The notes under the pieces were generated by a model. The model was not told the origin of the DNA and searched no databases. It saw only the letters and a list, made by a program, of their open reading frames with translations. Both the position numbers and the translations under genes were made by a program. From Pithys albifrons albifrons (taxonomy: Eukaryota > Chordata > Aves > Passeriformes > Thamnophilidae): a stretch of 64,000 bases of DNA. Shown piece after piece: positions 24,101 to 37,770 of this stretch (positions are counted from its first letter, which is position 1; every line of letters starts with the position of its first letter). The DNA is taken from NCBI RefSeq assembly GCF_047495875.1, contig NC_092497.1:28153889-28217888 (forward strand), written 5' to 3'.

Positions 24101-26568
24101 GGCAGCACTGTGCTGTCAGAAAGAACATCTAAAAAGTATTCTTTTGGTTGTAAAGCAATCTGGTAATTCATCAATCAGCAACTGCTTTGAGATGCCTATC
24201 TTCCTTAAAGTGCTCTGTGAAAAGATAATCTGAAATCTCAGGCTGTTACAACATTTTTCTTGTCTCATGTTCTCCACTCTCTCAGTATAGAACTTTAAAA
24301 ATTCTTCAAACTCTTTTTCAGAAAACAATATATTAGCACAGAAATATCATTGTTACATTTTGTGTTTCATTATATATTATACCAGATGTTGCAAACAATT
24401 ACAAATTTTAACATCAGAAGAACTTTTAGTTATCTAGTCATATTTGTTCTTATGTTGCATTTCAACACTGTCTTTCAAAACAACAAATTTAAAATTATGT
24501 AGCTCTAAGGAACAGGATGCACTTGAATGTTTCCAAGCTGAATAATTTGTTGGTATTTTTTAAGCTTATATTATAAATAGTGTGCTGTATCTTTAAGGTA
24601 ATAATAACATGATGGAAGCAGTACTTTGATGTCAAGCATTCACTTTAATATTTTGATGGTGTTTAAGTTTTAGTGCTCTCAGATTACCTGGAATTGAGTG
24701 AGCTGTAGTCCGCTGTCTATGTACACAAACCCATTAACTATCATGCCTATTACTTTACTATAAAATCAATTAGCAGAATTTATCAATTAGGTTGTGATCC
24801 TGCTTTAGCCAATAAAAAAGGAGAGCAAATGTCCATGAGTCCAGCTACTAAAGTTGCTTAAATGTGTATTTGAAGTTCCTCTAAAATGCAGGCTGTTAAA
24901 AATAGAAAGTTTGTTTAGGACCTTGAATATATTCAATAAGTTGCTTGAATGACGTTCTCAGAATTCTTATGAATTTTTAAAGCCAGCTTCCTTTAATTTA
25001 TTACACATTTTCTAGTTAGTAAGGCTTGCTTTACATGACAATTCCCATTCTTAGGACTATCTACAGAAGGACAGGGATGTAGACCTACATGCATATGTAC
25101 ACAAATCATATGTGGTTTTTTATTGATCAAAACTTAATCAAACAGCTGTCACCAAAGATGACCTAGTGAAGTGATGATTTTAGGGGAATTCTCACCATGC
25201 TCTTTTACAAGTTAAGAGGATTTTTTAAGGAGGAAAATAAGTCTCTTCAGAGAGCATTCAGAGCAGGGATCTCATGAGGTACTCTCTGACCAAACATCTT
25301 GCAGTGTTGGTTTCTCAAGTGCTGGTGGCTGAGCTTCTCTCATTCCCTTTCCTTCCCCTTTCCACTTTCCAGGAAGAAGAACATTCACTGTCCTAAAGCA
25401 CACCTCTGGAACTCTGCCAGCCTCCCATCAGTGTTTTGGATGCCTTCCACAGAGGAGACATTCATGCAGTAGTTGCTGTCTCAGGAGTGAGGGGTTTTTC
25501 TTTGAAATTAGTTCATATGTTCAGTCTAACAAACAGTATGAATTCATACCTTATCCTTGCATAGCTCTGGGTCAATTTTCAGATCACTAGAATTCAGTAA
25601 TTATAACCCAAAGCGCAGAATAAAAAACAAAACAAAACAAAACAACCCAATAAGGATAAGCCAAAGTACAAAGAAAAATCAGCTTATTACATCCAGATTT
25701 AGAAGGCAGGTTATTTCAGTCCTCTTTGGAGAACTGAATGCTACCCGAAACATGCGAGATGTTAAGTTATCGACATCAACTTTAACTTGCATTTAATACA
25801 AGAGAACAGCCTTTCTAAGGAATACATGCCTTTCCAGTACAACGGCTTTTGCTCGGACTTTCAGTCAGTGCAGTCTGCAGAGTTCATAGCCTGCTGCAGC
25901 AGGAGGTGTAGCTTCACTTTCAGCTCCTGAGTTTAAATTTCAAACTATACCACACTATTAGTGTAATATGTGCATCTAATTTCTCCTATTAAAGTAATGA
26001 TATGAATTTTATTACACTTCATTCAAAAGTTCACTTTTCATCTCCAGAATTGCATTAATGTTTTTCACATTTCTTTTTTTCATTACCCCTGTAAATTTGA
26101 AACCCCTTTTCATGCTGATGATGAAACATTTCTTAGCTATTCTTGTTTGCCAAATGGATGGTTGTTCCAGTCAAGAAACTCAGTTTTCATACATTAAAAT
26201 TACTTAAGTTTGTTAGTAATGTATGGCAAGGTAAGGAAAGTTTACACTTGTTCAATATTTTGGGAGCAGGCATTTAATATGATTAAGTTTAAATATCTTC
26301 ACTTTGTACAAATTTCATAAAACTGTTGCTGGCTGAGCATTTAAATACAAGAGAATGAAAAAAACCCACAAATCATGTCCTATATTGCTTTTAAATACTG
26401 TACACATATGTGCTTAACAAGCTGGTATGTATGACTGTACACGTAAATTACAATGCAGCCTTCAACATCTCCAATGTCAAGACAGTAATCCATGAAAAAT
26501 CAGTCAATTAATAGTTTTAAATTAACTCTAACCTCTTGCTGAAAACCTGCAAAATTGCAGGTGTGATA
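21164..26568. other. gene-free stretch, two possibly conserved non-coding blocks
   Basis: AT-rich, with a GTTT simple repeat at 22151-22238. The blocks 22590-22900 and 24590-24830 look unusually free of decay, with few simple repeats and several TAAT-type homeodomain cores and TTAATTAA-like sites. That is only an impression and cannot be tested without alignment. No protein frame is credible here. Confidence 0.4.
22151..22238. repeat. GTTT-rich simple repeat
   Basis: Irregular GTTTG/GTTT/GGGTTT units ending in a T run; low-complexity sequence. Confidence 0.85.
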
Positions 26569-26573
26569 CCCTG
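26569..26573. repeat. target site duplication, left (ccctg)
   Basis: Matches ctctg at 27134-27138 with one difference. A 5-bp duplication is the ERVL size. Confidence 0.65.
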
Positions 26574-27133
26574 TGTCACGGTTTCACTCCAGCTGGCAAC
26601 CAAACAACACATAACAACCAGCAGGATCAGGGAGAGAATCATAAGAGTGAAAACTACAAAACTCATGGGTTGAGGTAAAGACAGCTCAATAGGGAAAGCA
26701 AAACCACACACACAAGCAAAATAAAACAAGGAATTAGTTTAATTCTTCCCATGGGCAGGCAGGTGTTCAGCCATCTGCAGGAGAGCAGGGCCCCTTCACA
26801 TGTGACAGTGACTCGGGAAGAACTAAAACATCCCTTCAAGTGTTCTCCTTCTTTCTCCGTCCTCTCCCCACCTTATATATTGAGCATGATGTCGTAGGGT
26901 GTGGAATAACCCTTCAGTCAGTTTGGGCGACCTGTTCTGGCTTCATCTCCTCCCAGCCTCCCATGAACCCCCAATTTCCTCACCAGTGTGGCAGTTTAAG
27001 AAGCAGAAAAGGCCTTGGCTCTGTGCAATAACAATAACATCTCTATGTTAACAACTCTTTGTTCAGCACAAGTCCAAAACACAACCCCATGACAGCTACT
27101 GTGAAAAAAATTACCCCAGCCAAAGCAAGAACA
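26574..27133 (-). mobile_element. solo LTR of an avian ERVL-type retrovirus
   Basis: 560 bp with TG...CA ends: plus strand begins TGTCACGG and ends AGAACA. In minus-strand reading it starts TGTTCTTGCTTTGGCTGGGG, carries a TATATAAGG box at about 26873-26881, and ends with the conserved U5 side (plus strand ttcactccagctggcaacc). This is the arrangement of a widespread bird ERVL LTR family. No internal retroviral sequence lies on either side, so it is a solo LTR left by recombination. A short minus-strand frame across 26517-26729 is only read-through of this LTR. Confidence 0.85.
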
Positions 27134-27138
27134 CTCTG
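27134..27138. repeat. target site duplication, right (ctctg)
   Basis: One mismatch to 26569-26573. Confidence 0.65.
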
Positions 27139-29796
27139 TCAGGCAGAGCTAATATACTAAATACAGAGAAAAACTCAGAGGTACCACAGTGATTTTAACA
27201 TATGAATTTACAGAAATAACAGTTGTGGGTGGCTGTGTTTTGGTTCAAAATAGCACAAAACTGATAAAGAACTAGATTTGTAGGATACGGTTTTCCCAAG
27301 TGATTGCGTCTTTTATTCCTGTTGAAATGACTAGGAGTTAGGGACTTCAAAGTTCTTGTAGACCTTTAGTGTCAGCTCAACCCTTAATTTTCTGAGGCTG
27401 TGAAAAGTGTTTGTAAAGGTACTTAACTTCTTATCTAATTAGCGTAGGGTGTTTTTTTTTTCCCTTGGCCCATTTCTTGTCTTTCATATCTTTTCTTTTC
27501 TGTTGCTGCTGCTAATATTGTCTTTATAATTTTCTTAACACCAGTGTTAAAAGTGGCTCCAGCTGGTGGCAGCTTTACCGCAGCAATGCATCACTATCAA
27601 AAACAGTTTTCTCAATGTGCTAGTTCAGCAGTGTCCTTTCATACCAGACTTTTTCTGGCTTCTTACAGGGAAACCCCCTTCCCAGTCAGGCCAGTATTAG
27701 GAAATTCATGATGAAACATTCACATTACACTTCAGAATAAGAAAGAAAAGATGAGTGAAAATAGTAATAAAAGCCTATACCCTATGAGTTCATCTGTCTT
27801 GCATATGCAATACAAAATGCAAAGAGAGGAAAGAAAGAGGAGGAAAATGGGAGCAGCTGTAAAATGTCAAAATTTAATACTTTTGAGGGTGAATGAAGGG
27901 TGTGAGAAGACCTTCTGTCCATACATTCTATCTTTAGCTTCTGCGGGCACTCCACAATACAGGGCACTACTCAGAGTCCTGGCAACATAATGTTGATGAT
28001 AATGGAAAGCCTCCTAAATATCATGCTTTCAGACATGAACATATGTCAACATCTGGATAAGAAGTTTCCTTTTAAAAAGTGTTGAAGTATATTGACATAC
28101 CTGATTAGCAGAAATGATGCAAAACTCTATCACTATGAATTCAAAATGTGATTCAAAATCTTGGAGAAATTTTCAGTTGATGAAAAAAGTAATGTACTTT
28201 TTAGGGTGGATAAACAGTGGACAGGGAAATGGTTTAAATAAAATCAAAACCCCAGCAATTTCAAACTCTCAATTAAAAAAAAAACCTTATTGTATTTTAT
28301 ATTTTATTTTTTCTATACTTCTCATTTTATTTGTGGTTTTTTTAGTGAAGTTCATCTGTTCAATCTCTCATTTTTTCATTTGCAGCCAACTTTCCAACAG
28401 TGTGTTAAGTTACATGGCTAGTATCTGAGTATCTGTCATTTGTGATTCATTTTCCCTCTCTTAACTTTGTCCCATGCTTATGAATTGGGATAAGAGAATG
28501 AGGAATAATTACCAAAAAAGTGCTGTTGTTGCAATATACACAATGTGGTTAGAATCTAAAAGTGTTGCAGTATGTTCTTCAAAAAAAATACTGCAGCCTC
28601 ATAACTCTAAAATAATTTATGGTCAAAGAAAATACATTGGACAATAGTGGTCTCTTTTCTTTTCCTTTTCTTCCCCTCCCCCTTCCCCCCTTTAAAAATA
28701 CCTTTATCTTTCAATATCCTTATTTTCCTCTCTTTGAAAGTTCCTGTATTTGACACTTAGCAATGTGAACGTTCAGATTTGTGCTTGAATGTATCATAGT
28801 AACTCATACATGTAAAAGAATAAGGAGCAGATTAAATCAACTTATTTACCTAAATGAGGAGTAAGCCAGTCAATTAATGGATAAAAACAAATGGAGCACA
28901 TATATAGTCTGATTAAAAAAGACCAAAATCTTATAGCTTGTGCTTGACACAGCATACACATCTTCCACAGTAGACAGCTGTGGAGATGGAAACATTTTGT
29001 GTTGCAAGTATAGCTGCCAAAATTATGCTTTTAGTGACCTACCCTAGGGACTGCACCATCACATCCAGGTGCAAAGGAGTGCAACTTCTTTGTCTGATGG
29101 TAGCTGCTGAATAAAATGGACCTGTTCAAACAACACCCATCAAAAATTAAAGCATGGGGAGTAGAGAGGTTGGGGTTGGACCAACATCTAGCATGCTTAG
29201 AGTGTGAGACAGGTAGATGAGTAAAAATGCAACAGAAATAATTCCCAGTACAATTTTCTGTTGATCTATATGGGACTATATTGAACTGTGTTTTCACTGT
29301 AACATGGGCAGCAGGTGAAATCCCAATAATGCACCTTATTTCTACTGCAGCACTGTTGCTCACTGAAATCAACACTTGTGACTGCAGAGAAGTAGACATA
29401 AATATTTGTGAAGTCTGAAATTAATAAAATCAATTTCTATGTGCTCCTTGTGCAGTGGCATCAATAGCACACATTCAAAATTGATAAGTTGAGTTTCAGC
29501 TAAAGAATACATTACTGTAAGAAAATTAAAAAATTGGTGTAAGATTATTTATCTATTAGCATCAGGGCACAGAATCACTTGTCCATCTAAAACCCAATAA
29601 AGCCTTTGGCAGCTCTCCTGTCACAAGCTCTTTTAACCCAAATTATCTTACTGTGTAACAGAAGTGTCCCCATGACTTCTTGATGAAGCCTAATCTGCCA
29701 GAGTACTTTAACAGATATGTGTAGACTGAGGATTGTGTCCTCCTAAAACTGAAAATTGCCTGTGACAGTTTTGAGGTCAGGTAAGCTGTGCTGGGG

Positions 29797-29817
29797 AAAA
29801 AAAAAAAAAAAAAAAAA
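29797..29817. repeat. poly-A tract (21 A)
   Basis: An uninterrupted run of 21 A. I found no retrocopy body upstream of it, so I do not call it a retroposon tail. Confidence 0.95.
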
Positions 29818-32800
29818 GGTGGTTTTGGAAGCGTAAAGACAATTGTAAAATCAAGAAATCAGAGAATGTGTGAGTTTGGGAGAAAACTGAGTATTTGTTT
29901 TATTTGGTTTGCCCCTCCCCCAAATACTTATTTATTATTTTAATATCTCATATTAAAGTATTACTTTTGAAAACTGACAAAATATTTTAGAGATTTGAAA
30001 AGGAGATTGTATATAGCCTGTTGCCGCTGTGTCTCTTCTCATAGTTTAGAAAACAGAAATGTCACTTTTGATCCACCAAATCCAGAATCTGAAGTTGATT
30101 AAACAGAAAAAAAAGTAGTTGGTTTGGGTTGGAAACTAATTATTTTTACAACTCTACTTTAAAGACAAATGAGAACTAACTAACTCCATTTTCCTATTAC
30201 ATTTTCCTGAGTGCATCAGTTGTGTTTTCCTGTCATTGTTGGAGTTTTATTCCAGCTGGATAAGGACTAATAGGGCCAGCAAGGAGTAATGTAGCAGTAT
30301 AATATGGCACTCTACCCTCAGGAAAATCAAAATCACTGCCACAAGAATTATAACTGATGCACTTCAAAACAAAAAATGAGAAGCAATAAAAAATCTCTTT
30401 GTTTTCTTATATTTCCATGTGTGTTTAAAAAAATTATGAAGTCATCATTGAGTACAATTATTTGAATTATATGAATACATTTTGCTCAGGAGTAGACACA
30501 TAGTGCTGTGAATATTTCACTCAGCTTCAGAGATGTTATTGTTGAGCCTGACTCAAGATTTGAACCAGTAACCAGAAAGCTGCAGGAGGAAGAACAGATG
30601 ACATTTTAAAAGATGCAGTTTCTTCTCCTGATGAATGTATAGCTGTAGATCAGACACACTCCCTTAAAGCTGAGCATACAGATAGATGTATGTTGACAGC
30701 TGAGTATTTCATTGTTGACTAAATTCTCAAGTAGTTTCTGCTTCATAGAGAGTTGGATAAAAAGCAAATAGGTGCCTCTCATGCAGGGAAATGTTAACTA
30801 TTTTCAGCTCCCACTCTTTCCTCCATCCTGCCACCTAATTAAACACACAAAACTTTGTGAAAGGCACAGTTAAACCCATCCTGCTAAAATAAAAGATGAT
30901 TTTGCAGCAGATCTAATGTTGAATATGTTTCAGATGCCTGATGAAACCTCTTCATGAAGCAATATATTTAGCCACATGGCCGGCACTTGTGGTTACTGAT
31001 AAGTCAAAAGTATAAGGCAGGGATTGGGCTCTGCATCTGCATGCAGAGGTTTCAATGAATACCTCAGCTATAGGTCTAAAAAGTGGTGCTTGTGTGCAGG
31101 TATTGGTAAAAGCAAGAACTTTACTGAGTGGACACTTACAGTATTGTGTTTATTGTGTCTAAGTAAACTCATTGTGCCATGAGCTGTAAGGTCTAATGGA
31201 GTTGGGAGCTCATTCAGTAGCTCTTTTAATTGATTGGGATGTAGATATAAAAATGTTAATGCCTTAATACTTTGGATAGATGGATGTGGAGAAAGGTTTC
31301 CTTTGCAGTAAAAATCACTTCTGCCATTTGTCCTCTACAAATAGCAAGTTTGTGAGCCCTGTGTGCCTGATTTACTAAATAAACCCTATATTTGCTCTTT
31401 AAACTCATCTATTGTTACAGTTATAATCATTATATGCAATATTTATTGTCTGAAATAAGTACAATTACTAGTCCAGGTACACATAATTTTCATTTTATTT
31501 GGTGACTGTAAGTAATTTCTGATTATTTAAATGGTACTGTAGAAAGCCTGGTAAATAAATACTCTTTCACTTAACATTGTTAAATAATTGAATAATAAGT
31601 GAAGGGTAAATGGTGTGGAAGTAATACCTAGCATCACTGAGTAACATAAATATGTCATAGTTCTTGCCAGAATCATTACTTTTTATTAAAAAAAGCTTCT
31701 GTGGCTGGGAGCTAAATGAAATAATGTCAAGGGTACTTCCATATGCTCTAGAAGATTAGAGTTCACAAAACCTCAAGAGGATCTTAGTAATGTTATAAGA
31801 GTACAGAATTATTTACTAGTCTGTAATGAAGATAAAGCAAAAAAACCTCTGCAGAGGCATTCCTAGTACTAAAATAGCCTGATTAATTCATGATCTCTGA
31901 AGCAGGCTTCTTTAACCACTTTACACAGAAAGTAAGGTGTATTACCTGTACACATTTTTGCAGCAAGCAGTAGCTAATAAAGACAAAACTGAAACTAATA
32001 ACCAGTTTCTGTTTTTTAAATTCTTCACTTGTGTCAGAAGGTGCTCGGGTAAAACTTGAGACCATATGATACATGGTAGTGAGCAATCCCTTTCAAAATA
32101 TATAAAAATCGTTTTATAATATTTCAAATTTGGTTCTTTTTGGAAGAAGTGTTTGAACTGGTCTTGGCAGAACAGGTGTAGGTGGAAGTGGGAAAAGCAA
32201 CACTGGTGCCTATTATATGTGGTTTCTGGGTACTGATGGGAGACAGTGCTCACTGCTGGCATCACAACACCTTCATGGTGCTCAGCACTGGAGGAAGAAA
32301 AAAGCCCTTAATCTTATTGTGCTATAATATCCTGTGTCACTCCCTCAGAAATGGGGTCACATCACTACAGGTCTCCAACTCCTGTGTAATCCATCTTTAG
32401 AGTTCTTGAAGCAGCATTACAGCCTATGCCTTGGTACATTGACAAGGCTTTTTGACATATACTTCTGAATCATCTTTCTACCTGCAAGACTTCCATCTCA
32501 AAATGTTTTCTAGGTGATTTTTTAACACAATTAAAAAAGTATTAAGTATATATAGAGCAGTGTCTCTAGCCAAACTCTCTGCAAGGAAAGAGGAATTCAA
32601 ACAGGTTGTTTATTTCAGTATAGATTCACCTGGAGTATATTCCATTATTTATAAATTACTGACCTATAAATATTTTTTCTCATTCACTACCATGAAATTA
32701 CAAGGTTACAAAGTTCTTTTTTACAGATTCCTCATTTGTTTTAATTTTCAAGACAGTGAAACTTTTATGCCTGTATAACTTTCTGTTGGAAAGATAGAAA

Positions 32801-35800
32801 CCTAGTTGCATACCTTCTGATGCAAGGATGAGGGCACATAGTTCATGAAAGTATTATATGTGTTACAAGTGGAATATTCTGCATGGTCATAAGAGTCTGC
32901 ACTCAGGACTGTGACCTGAACCAGTGTCACTTAGGATGTTGACAGAGAAACATCAGGGGTTATCTGCTAAGGAACTGTAGATTTCCATTTTCATATATTT
33001 AGACTTCAGTTAACAGTGATAAAGTTAAAAAATTAAATCCAACTCCATCTTTAAAATGCAGTGGTTCCTTCTTCTCAGCTTACTTTTTCAAATCTGTTAC
33101 AGGAACTTTGAACAATAATACTGAAATAACACTTCAAATACATAACTGTGCCTACAATGCCTAATGCCTAATGAATTACAGAGCTCTTGATAAATGGCAG
33201 TTCTTTAACATCACACTGAAAGTTGCATTAAAAAGTGGTGGTTTTACTTGGTGTATTTTCTCTGATGAAACAGACCAGTTGTCATCATCAGAACAGACCT
33301 TTTTTTACCTCTTGCTTGTTTTGTGGGGTGTTTTTTATTTTTGAGTTGGTTATTTTTTGTTTCTTTGATTGTTGTTGTTGCTGGGGTTTTTTTTTGTCCT
33401 GGGATATATTTGCATGTTTTTTTGTTTTTCACTTGTATCAGAGGAGTTATCCTTCATGAGGCCTACGGCAGATTTTGCTGAAATGTCACTGCTTTGCATT
33501 GACTCTGCAGCCAGAAAACCTCAATCCTATATCCTAATGGGTAGCACAGCAGTGGGGAGGCAAAAAGGAGGGAGAGGAAAAGATCTGAAGACACACTCAG
33601 GGCAGATCCATCAGCAAACAAACCAACCTGTTGAGCATCCATCATGAAGCCAGAGGTGAATTGCAGGTGACTGGAGTTGTACTTCTCTGCATGGTATCAG
33701 AGTTTATGTGTTTTACTAAACTTACTTCTGTGGTCTGAGATTGTACAGTTTTATGGGGGCCTCCATTTCCAGCTTGAAATAAATTCCTGCAGAGCTGTAT
33801 ATGACACCCAAATGAGGCTTATGGGAATATCCTTCTGTGAACATCTGTTGCTTGTGTTTCTTCTCCTGTTTCTGGACCGGAAAGTCACTCTTCTCTAGGA
33901 TGAGTGAGGAGGCATGTCATAGACTCAGAATGGGACTGGGAGACAGTAATGGTTTTCAACACTTTGTAGACGCTTTCAAGCTGCTCAGTGCATTGGTGGT
34001 GGTGAGGATTTGTACTGTTGTAGCCATCTCCACACTCCAGCTTCCACCTCCCATCCCAGAAGCATCAATAACAGATTTTACAGCAGCAGCAAGCCTGGTT
34101 CATCAGAAGATTATGATTTCCATTCACTATTTTGTTGTCCTTGCTAATGAACATAACTGATCTCGGGGGAAATATGCTGACAACACATCTGGGTCCTGAC
34201 TTGTCATTTTTATGTGTCCCCTATTCTTGCAAAAAACACAACCAAGGCTGCCTATGGGGCTGAGTAAGATGTTCTGCAGAGTCAAAAGGTGAACTAAAAG
34301 CTTTTGGAAATGCAGCAGTTAATGGAAACATACGATAGATATGGAATAAAATTTTATGTGTTTTGGTGAATGAATTCCACTGAATACCAGGAAAGAATGA
34401 TGCATCTTAATATATAGTACTGGAAGGCACAGAGCAGGGGGTGGGGTTGATGCAGACCAAGTCTTCTAATGGAGAAACTAGGAACAGGATGAAGGCCATA
34501 GGAAAAAACATTCTTTATTTCTTTGGCAATACCTTTGAGGTTTGAAGTAGTTTTCAATAGTTATTTCTACTGCTGAACCAACACTACTTAATCTGTGAAG
34601 TCTGACAGAGCAATGTCCTCGACTTCTTCAGCAGGTGAAACACTCAGAGCCTAATTTCCATCAGCAACATCTCTTTGGTGGATACAACTGTGTGCCAGCT
34701 CTTCACTGCAGATAATAGGTCGGTACAGAAATGGTGACATCTTGCATTTGAACTTGTGTCTTTTGGCTCCCCTTAAAAACAGACAAAACTGGTAAAAAAA
34801 CCTGAGTCATAAAGCTAGAGCAAACTCCTGCCTTGTCTTCATGCAAAGGCAGATGTGACCTGCAGGTTGACCAAAGGTCCTGAGTCCCATCCCTTCTCTT
34901 GGCCTTCATTCTTTGTGGCTCTGGGTAACACATGCATCATCCATAATGGAGCACTATCATCAAACATCCCCAGTGCGAGGCAGCATAGGTCATAGTGCAG
35001 GAAAAAGGCTCTCCAAAAAAGGTCAGGGTATTGCAAACACAACAACATAAATACACAGGCAAAATACCCCCAAGTCATCTATCCAAAGGAGACATAAATA
35101 TTCACTTTCTTCTTTTTTTTTTTTTTGTTTGTTTTTTCCTCCACAAAAGACATGTTCCATGGTAACTTCTACAGCACAGAGAGAGGATGACAACATGGCT
35201 TTACTAGGGAAGCTTTTTTCTAGCAATTATCAACTTCGCTATACTGACTGACATATTTTTGAGGCAATTCAGAGAAGGATGAAGAATTATAATGAAGCTA
35301 TGAAGAGGAAGGGCAAGACTTATGAAGGATGTTAAAATGATGTTGCATGGGGAATTGGTGTACTGCATAAAGCCCTAATGAGTTATAATTTTTGTTATTA
35401 TTGTTATTAAGAGTGACAGCATATACATATGCAGAGAATGAGTAGTTTCTGGGTAGCTACCAGGGTCATTCATAGGCAGAAATCATTGCAGCATTTTTAC
35501 CTAGAGGTAATAAAACAAACTCAGAAGTAGAGGGTTACAATCCAGGTATTTATATATGGATGAACCTGAATAATGAGTTTGGAAACTCTCACAACTATCT
35601 TAGAGTGTTCTTCTAGTTTGTTTATTTTTTTTTCTGTAAAACAGGAATCCAGAAGAGATTAATCCCTGAAGCACTTCTCTTTTGCTGAGAGATCAAAATG
35701 TTTCCCCAAAACATCATTACCAAATTTAAATATCATTAGGTATTGTTTTTGATTGCTTCCTAGGAAGGAGAAAGTATTTATACTGTTTACTGTATTTGTT

Positions 35801-36800
35801 TATTTGGTGCACTGCATTTTGACTTTCCAATAGTGACTCATGCTGTGGAGTTAATCTGATTTCAACAGCTCTGTGCACAAGAAGAAATTTCAGCATTTTC
35901 AACTGTCTGCTGAATTTGCTGGAGGCTGAATTTTGTCTTTGTGGGGCCCCTTTCCTGGAGATGCCTTTGGTAAAATTGCGGGCTGTCATGATGTACAGGG
36001 CTTTTCTTAATATGCCTTCAGGAACACCCATGTTGTAGGACATCTAACCTAACATAGTAAGAGTGTTTGGTTAATGCATGCCTTTCTTGGGGAAGAGAAG
36101 GATCAGAATGGGGAAAATTTTAGCATCACCCACAGCTGGTAATTTAGGGCATGTTGATTATGTTTGAGCTTTCCTTGTGTTCATCTTCAGCACATCAGTG
36201 AGAGCAGTGCTTTTCTTTTTGTTGCATTGGATTTTCTCTGTGATTACTCCTTGGATATTGCTCAGATAAAAGAAATGTCATTTGTTGTTGATTGATAAGT
36301 ATGGGAAAGAGCTGAGTGAAAAGAGATCCAAGTGCTGGTTATTGGAGACATAAGGCAGATTTGAGACTAGAAAACCATTTCAGCAGACCCGGCTTGCAGG
36401 ACCAGCTTGCAAAAACCTCTTTTGGTAGAATCTCAGGCAAATGAGTGCTTCAATAACTGATGTTACAAGAACCCCATTAGAATAGGACTGAGAGAAAATA
36501 CATAATGAGAGGCACTTTTTTAACCTTCAGAGGAAGAAGAAGATGATGCCCCTTCTGACGTTGGGTTGGTCCACCTGCCACCTCTCATCTCCCCCAGGCT
36601 CACCAAGGAAAATTTTAGGAGGTGGTGTTTTTTTTCTCTGCTCTCTGCACAGACACTAAATTATGTCCTTCAGTAGCCAGGTTTTCAGCAGCCAGTAGAG
36701 AAGGAAGGAGAAGGAAACCCTGGTATTGGAACATGAGGAAGATGTTAAACATCAGCTTTATGTTAGTGATCACTATCAGAAAAACAAAAGAAACACCCCC

Positions 36801-36860
36801 TAACCAAAAAACCAACCAAACATAACCAAACAACCAAACAACCAACCAACCAACCAAACA
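36801..36860. repeat. CCAA/CCAAA simple repeat
   Basis: Tandem aacc/ccaaa units over about 60 bp. Confidence 0.9.
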
Positions 36861-37479
36861 CAAAAAGAAACTGCACAGTGGACTTTTCCACCCATCAAAA
36901 AACTGCAGTTCTATTTTCTTATAAAATTGGTGCTGTTGAGATACACAGCAAAAATCTGCAGCTTTGTTATAGTTTCAAAATCTTTCATGGAATTTTTTTT
37001 CCTCTCCCTTACCAATACAGTGGCTTGGGTGTTGGAGAGGCAGGACAGGATGGCTTGTGGAAGTCCAGCTCCCGCCACTACCTGCTCCCAGAGTCAGCTA
37101 AATTTCCAAAGCCTAAACAAAGGGATGGCTAATAGCTTTGCATTCAACGTGATAGCTGAATAGAGGATTGGGAGAGGTGGGAGGGGAGAGAGGTTTCTTG
37201 GAGGTGGCCACACGTCTCTCCTCTGGCTGCTCAGGTTCCCAGCCACCACTTGCTGGGCTGATGGAAGCATTGGGAGGGGGATTTCCTGCCTTGCCCCAGT
37301 TCTGCACTCCCTTTGCCGTTCTAAGACAACACTCACTGCTGCCTGGATTTGCTGCAGACTTCTCGAGGGGTTAAAGCCATGTGCAGAGGAATTGTTGATC
37401 CCCTCCCAATGCTTTTGGGCAGAGCTTCATAGCCAGTACCTCTCTCTGCCCCACTGTCTTTGCCTCGCCGGAGCCCATG

Positions 37480-37770
37480 AGTGACTCATCACGGCTGCTG
37501 CCTCCAGGGGCACAGCATCTGCCCCTGCTGTCTGTAAATATAACAGCATTGAAGGGGCAGAGACGACTTGATTTGTTTCAAAGTTTTAGTTTCAGTGTTG
37601 CTGTTCTGCTCTGGTTTTGGTTGTGCATAAATATATTTGTAGTAAAGAACTGTCATCCTTTTTTTCTCTACATTTTCTGATTAAAGTCTCTTAAGTTCAA
37701 AGGTTGGAGTAGTTTTTGGGGAGAGGCCACTTCCTAGTCCAGAAGATGTCCTCCTTTTCCTTGATAGACA
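37480..37770 (+). mobile_element. diverged ERVL-type LTR fragment (probable)
   Basis: The order of signals fits the 3' part of a bird ERVL LTR read on the plus strand: a perfect AP-1 site TGACTCA near 37485, the TATA-like cataaatatat (about 37625-37636), AGTAAAGAACTGTCAT, then ATTAAA (37680-37685), CTCTTAAGTTC and a possible end at TAGACA (37765-37770). No target duplication or left boundary could be fixed; the element may begin anywhere from about 37020. The family call is from general resemblance only. Confidence 0.4.

Larger units (their letters stand above)
27139..37479. other. gene-free stretch
   Basis: AT-rich with short frames only. It holds a 21-base A run (29797-29817), a poly-T tract near 35109-35126 and a CCAA repeat (36801-36860). 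I saw no LTR, CR1 or RNA gene. 37000-37480 is GC-richer and may be the upstream part of the LTR-like block that follows. Confidence 0.55.

Noticed and set aside
26517..26729. Membrane-like 70-codon minus-strand frame
   Set aside because: Starts inside the ERVL LTR and reads out of its U5 end; hydrophobicity is accidental.
29797..29817. Poly-A run as a possible processed pseudogene tail
   Set aside because: No coding body or flanking duplication could be seen.
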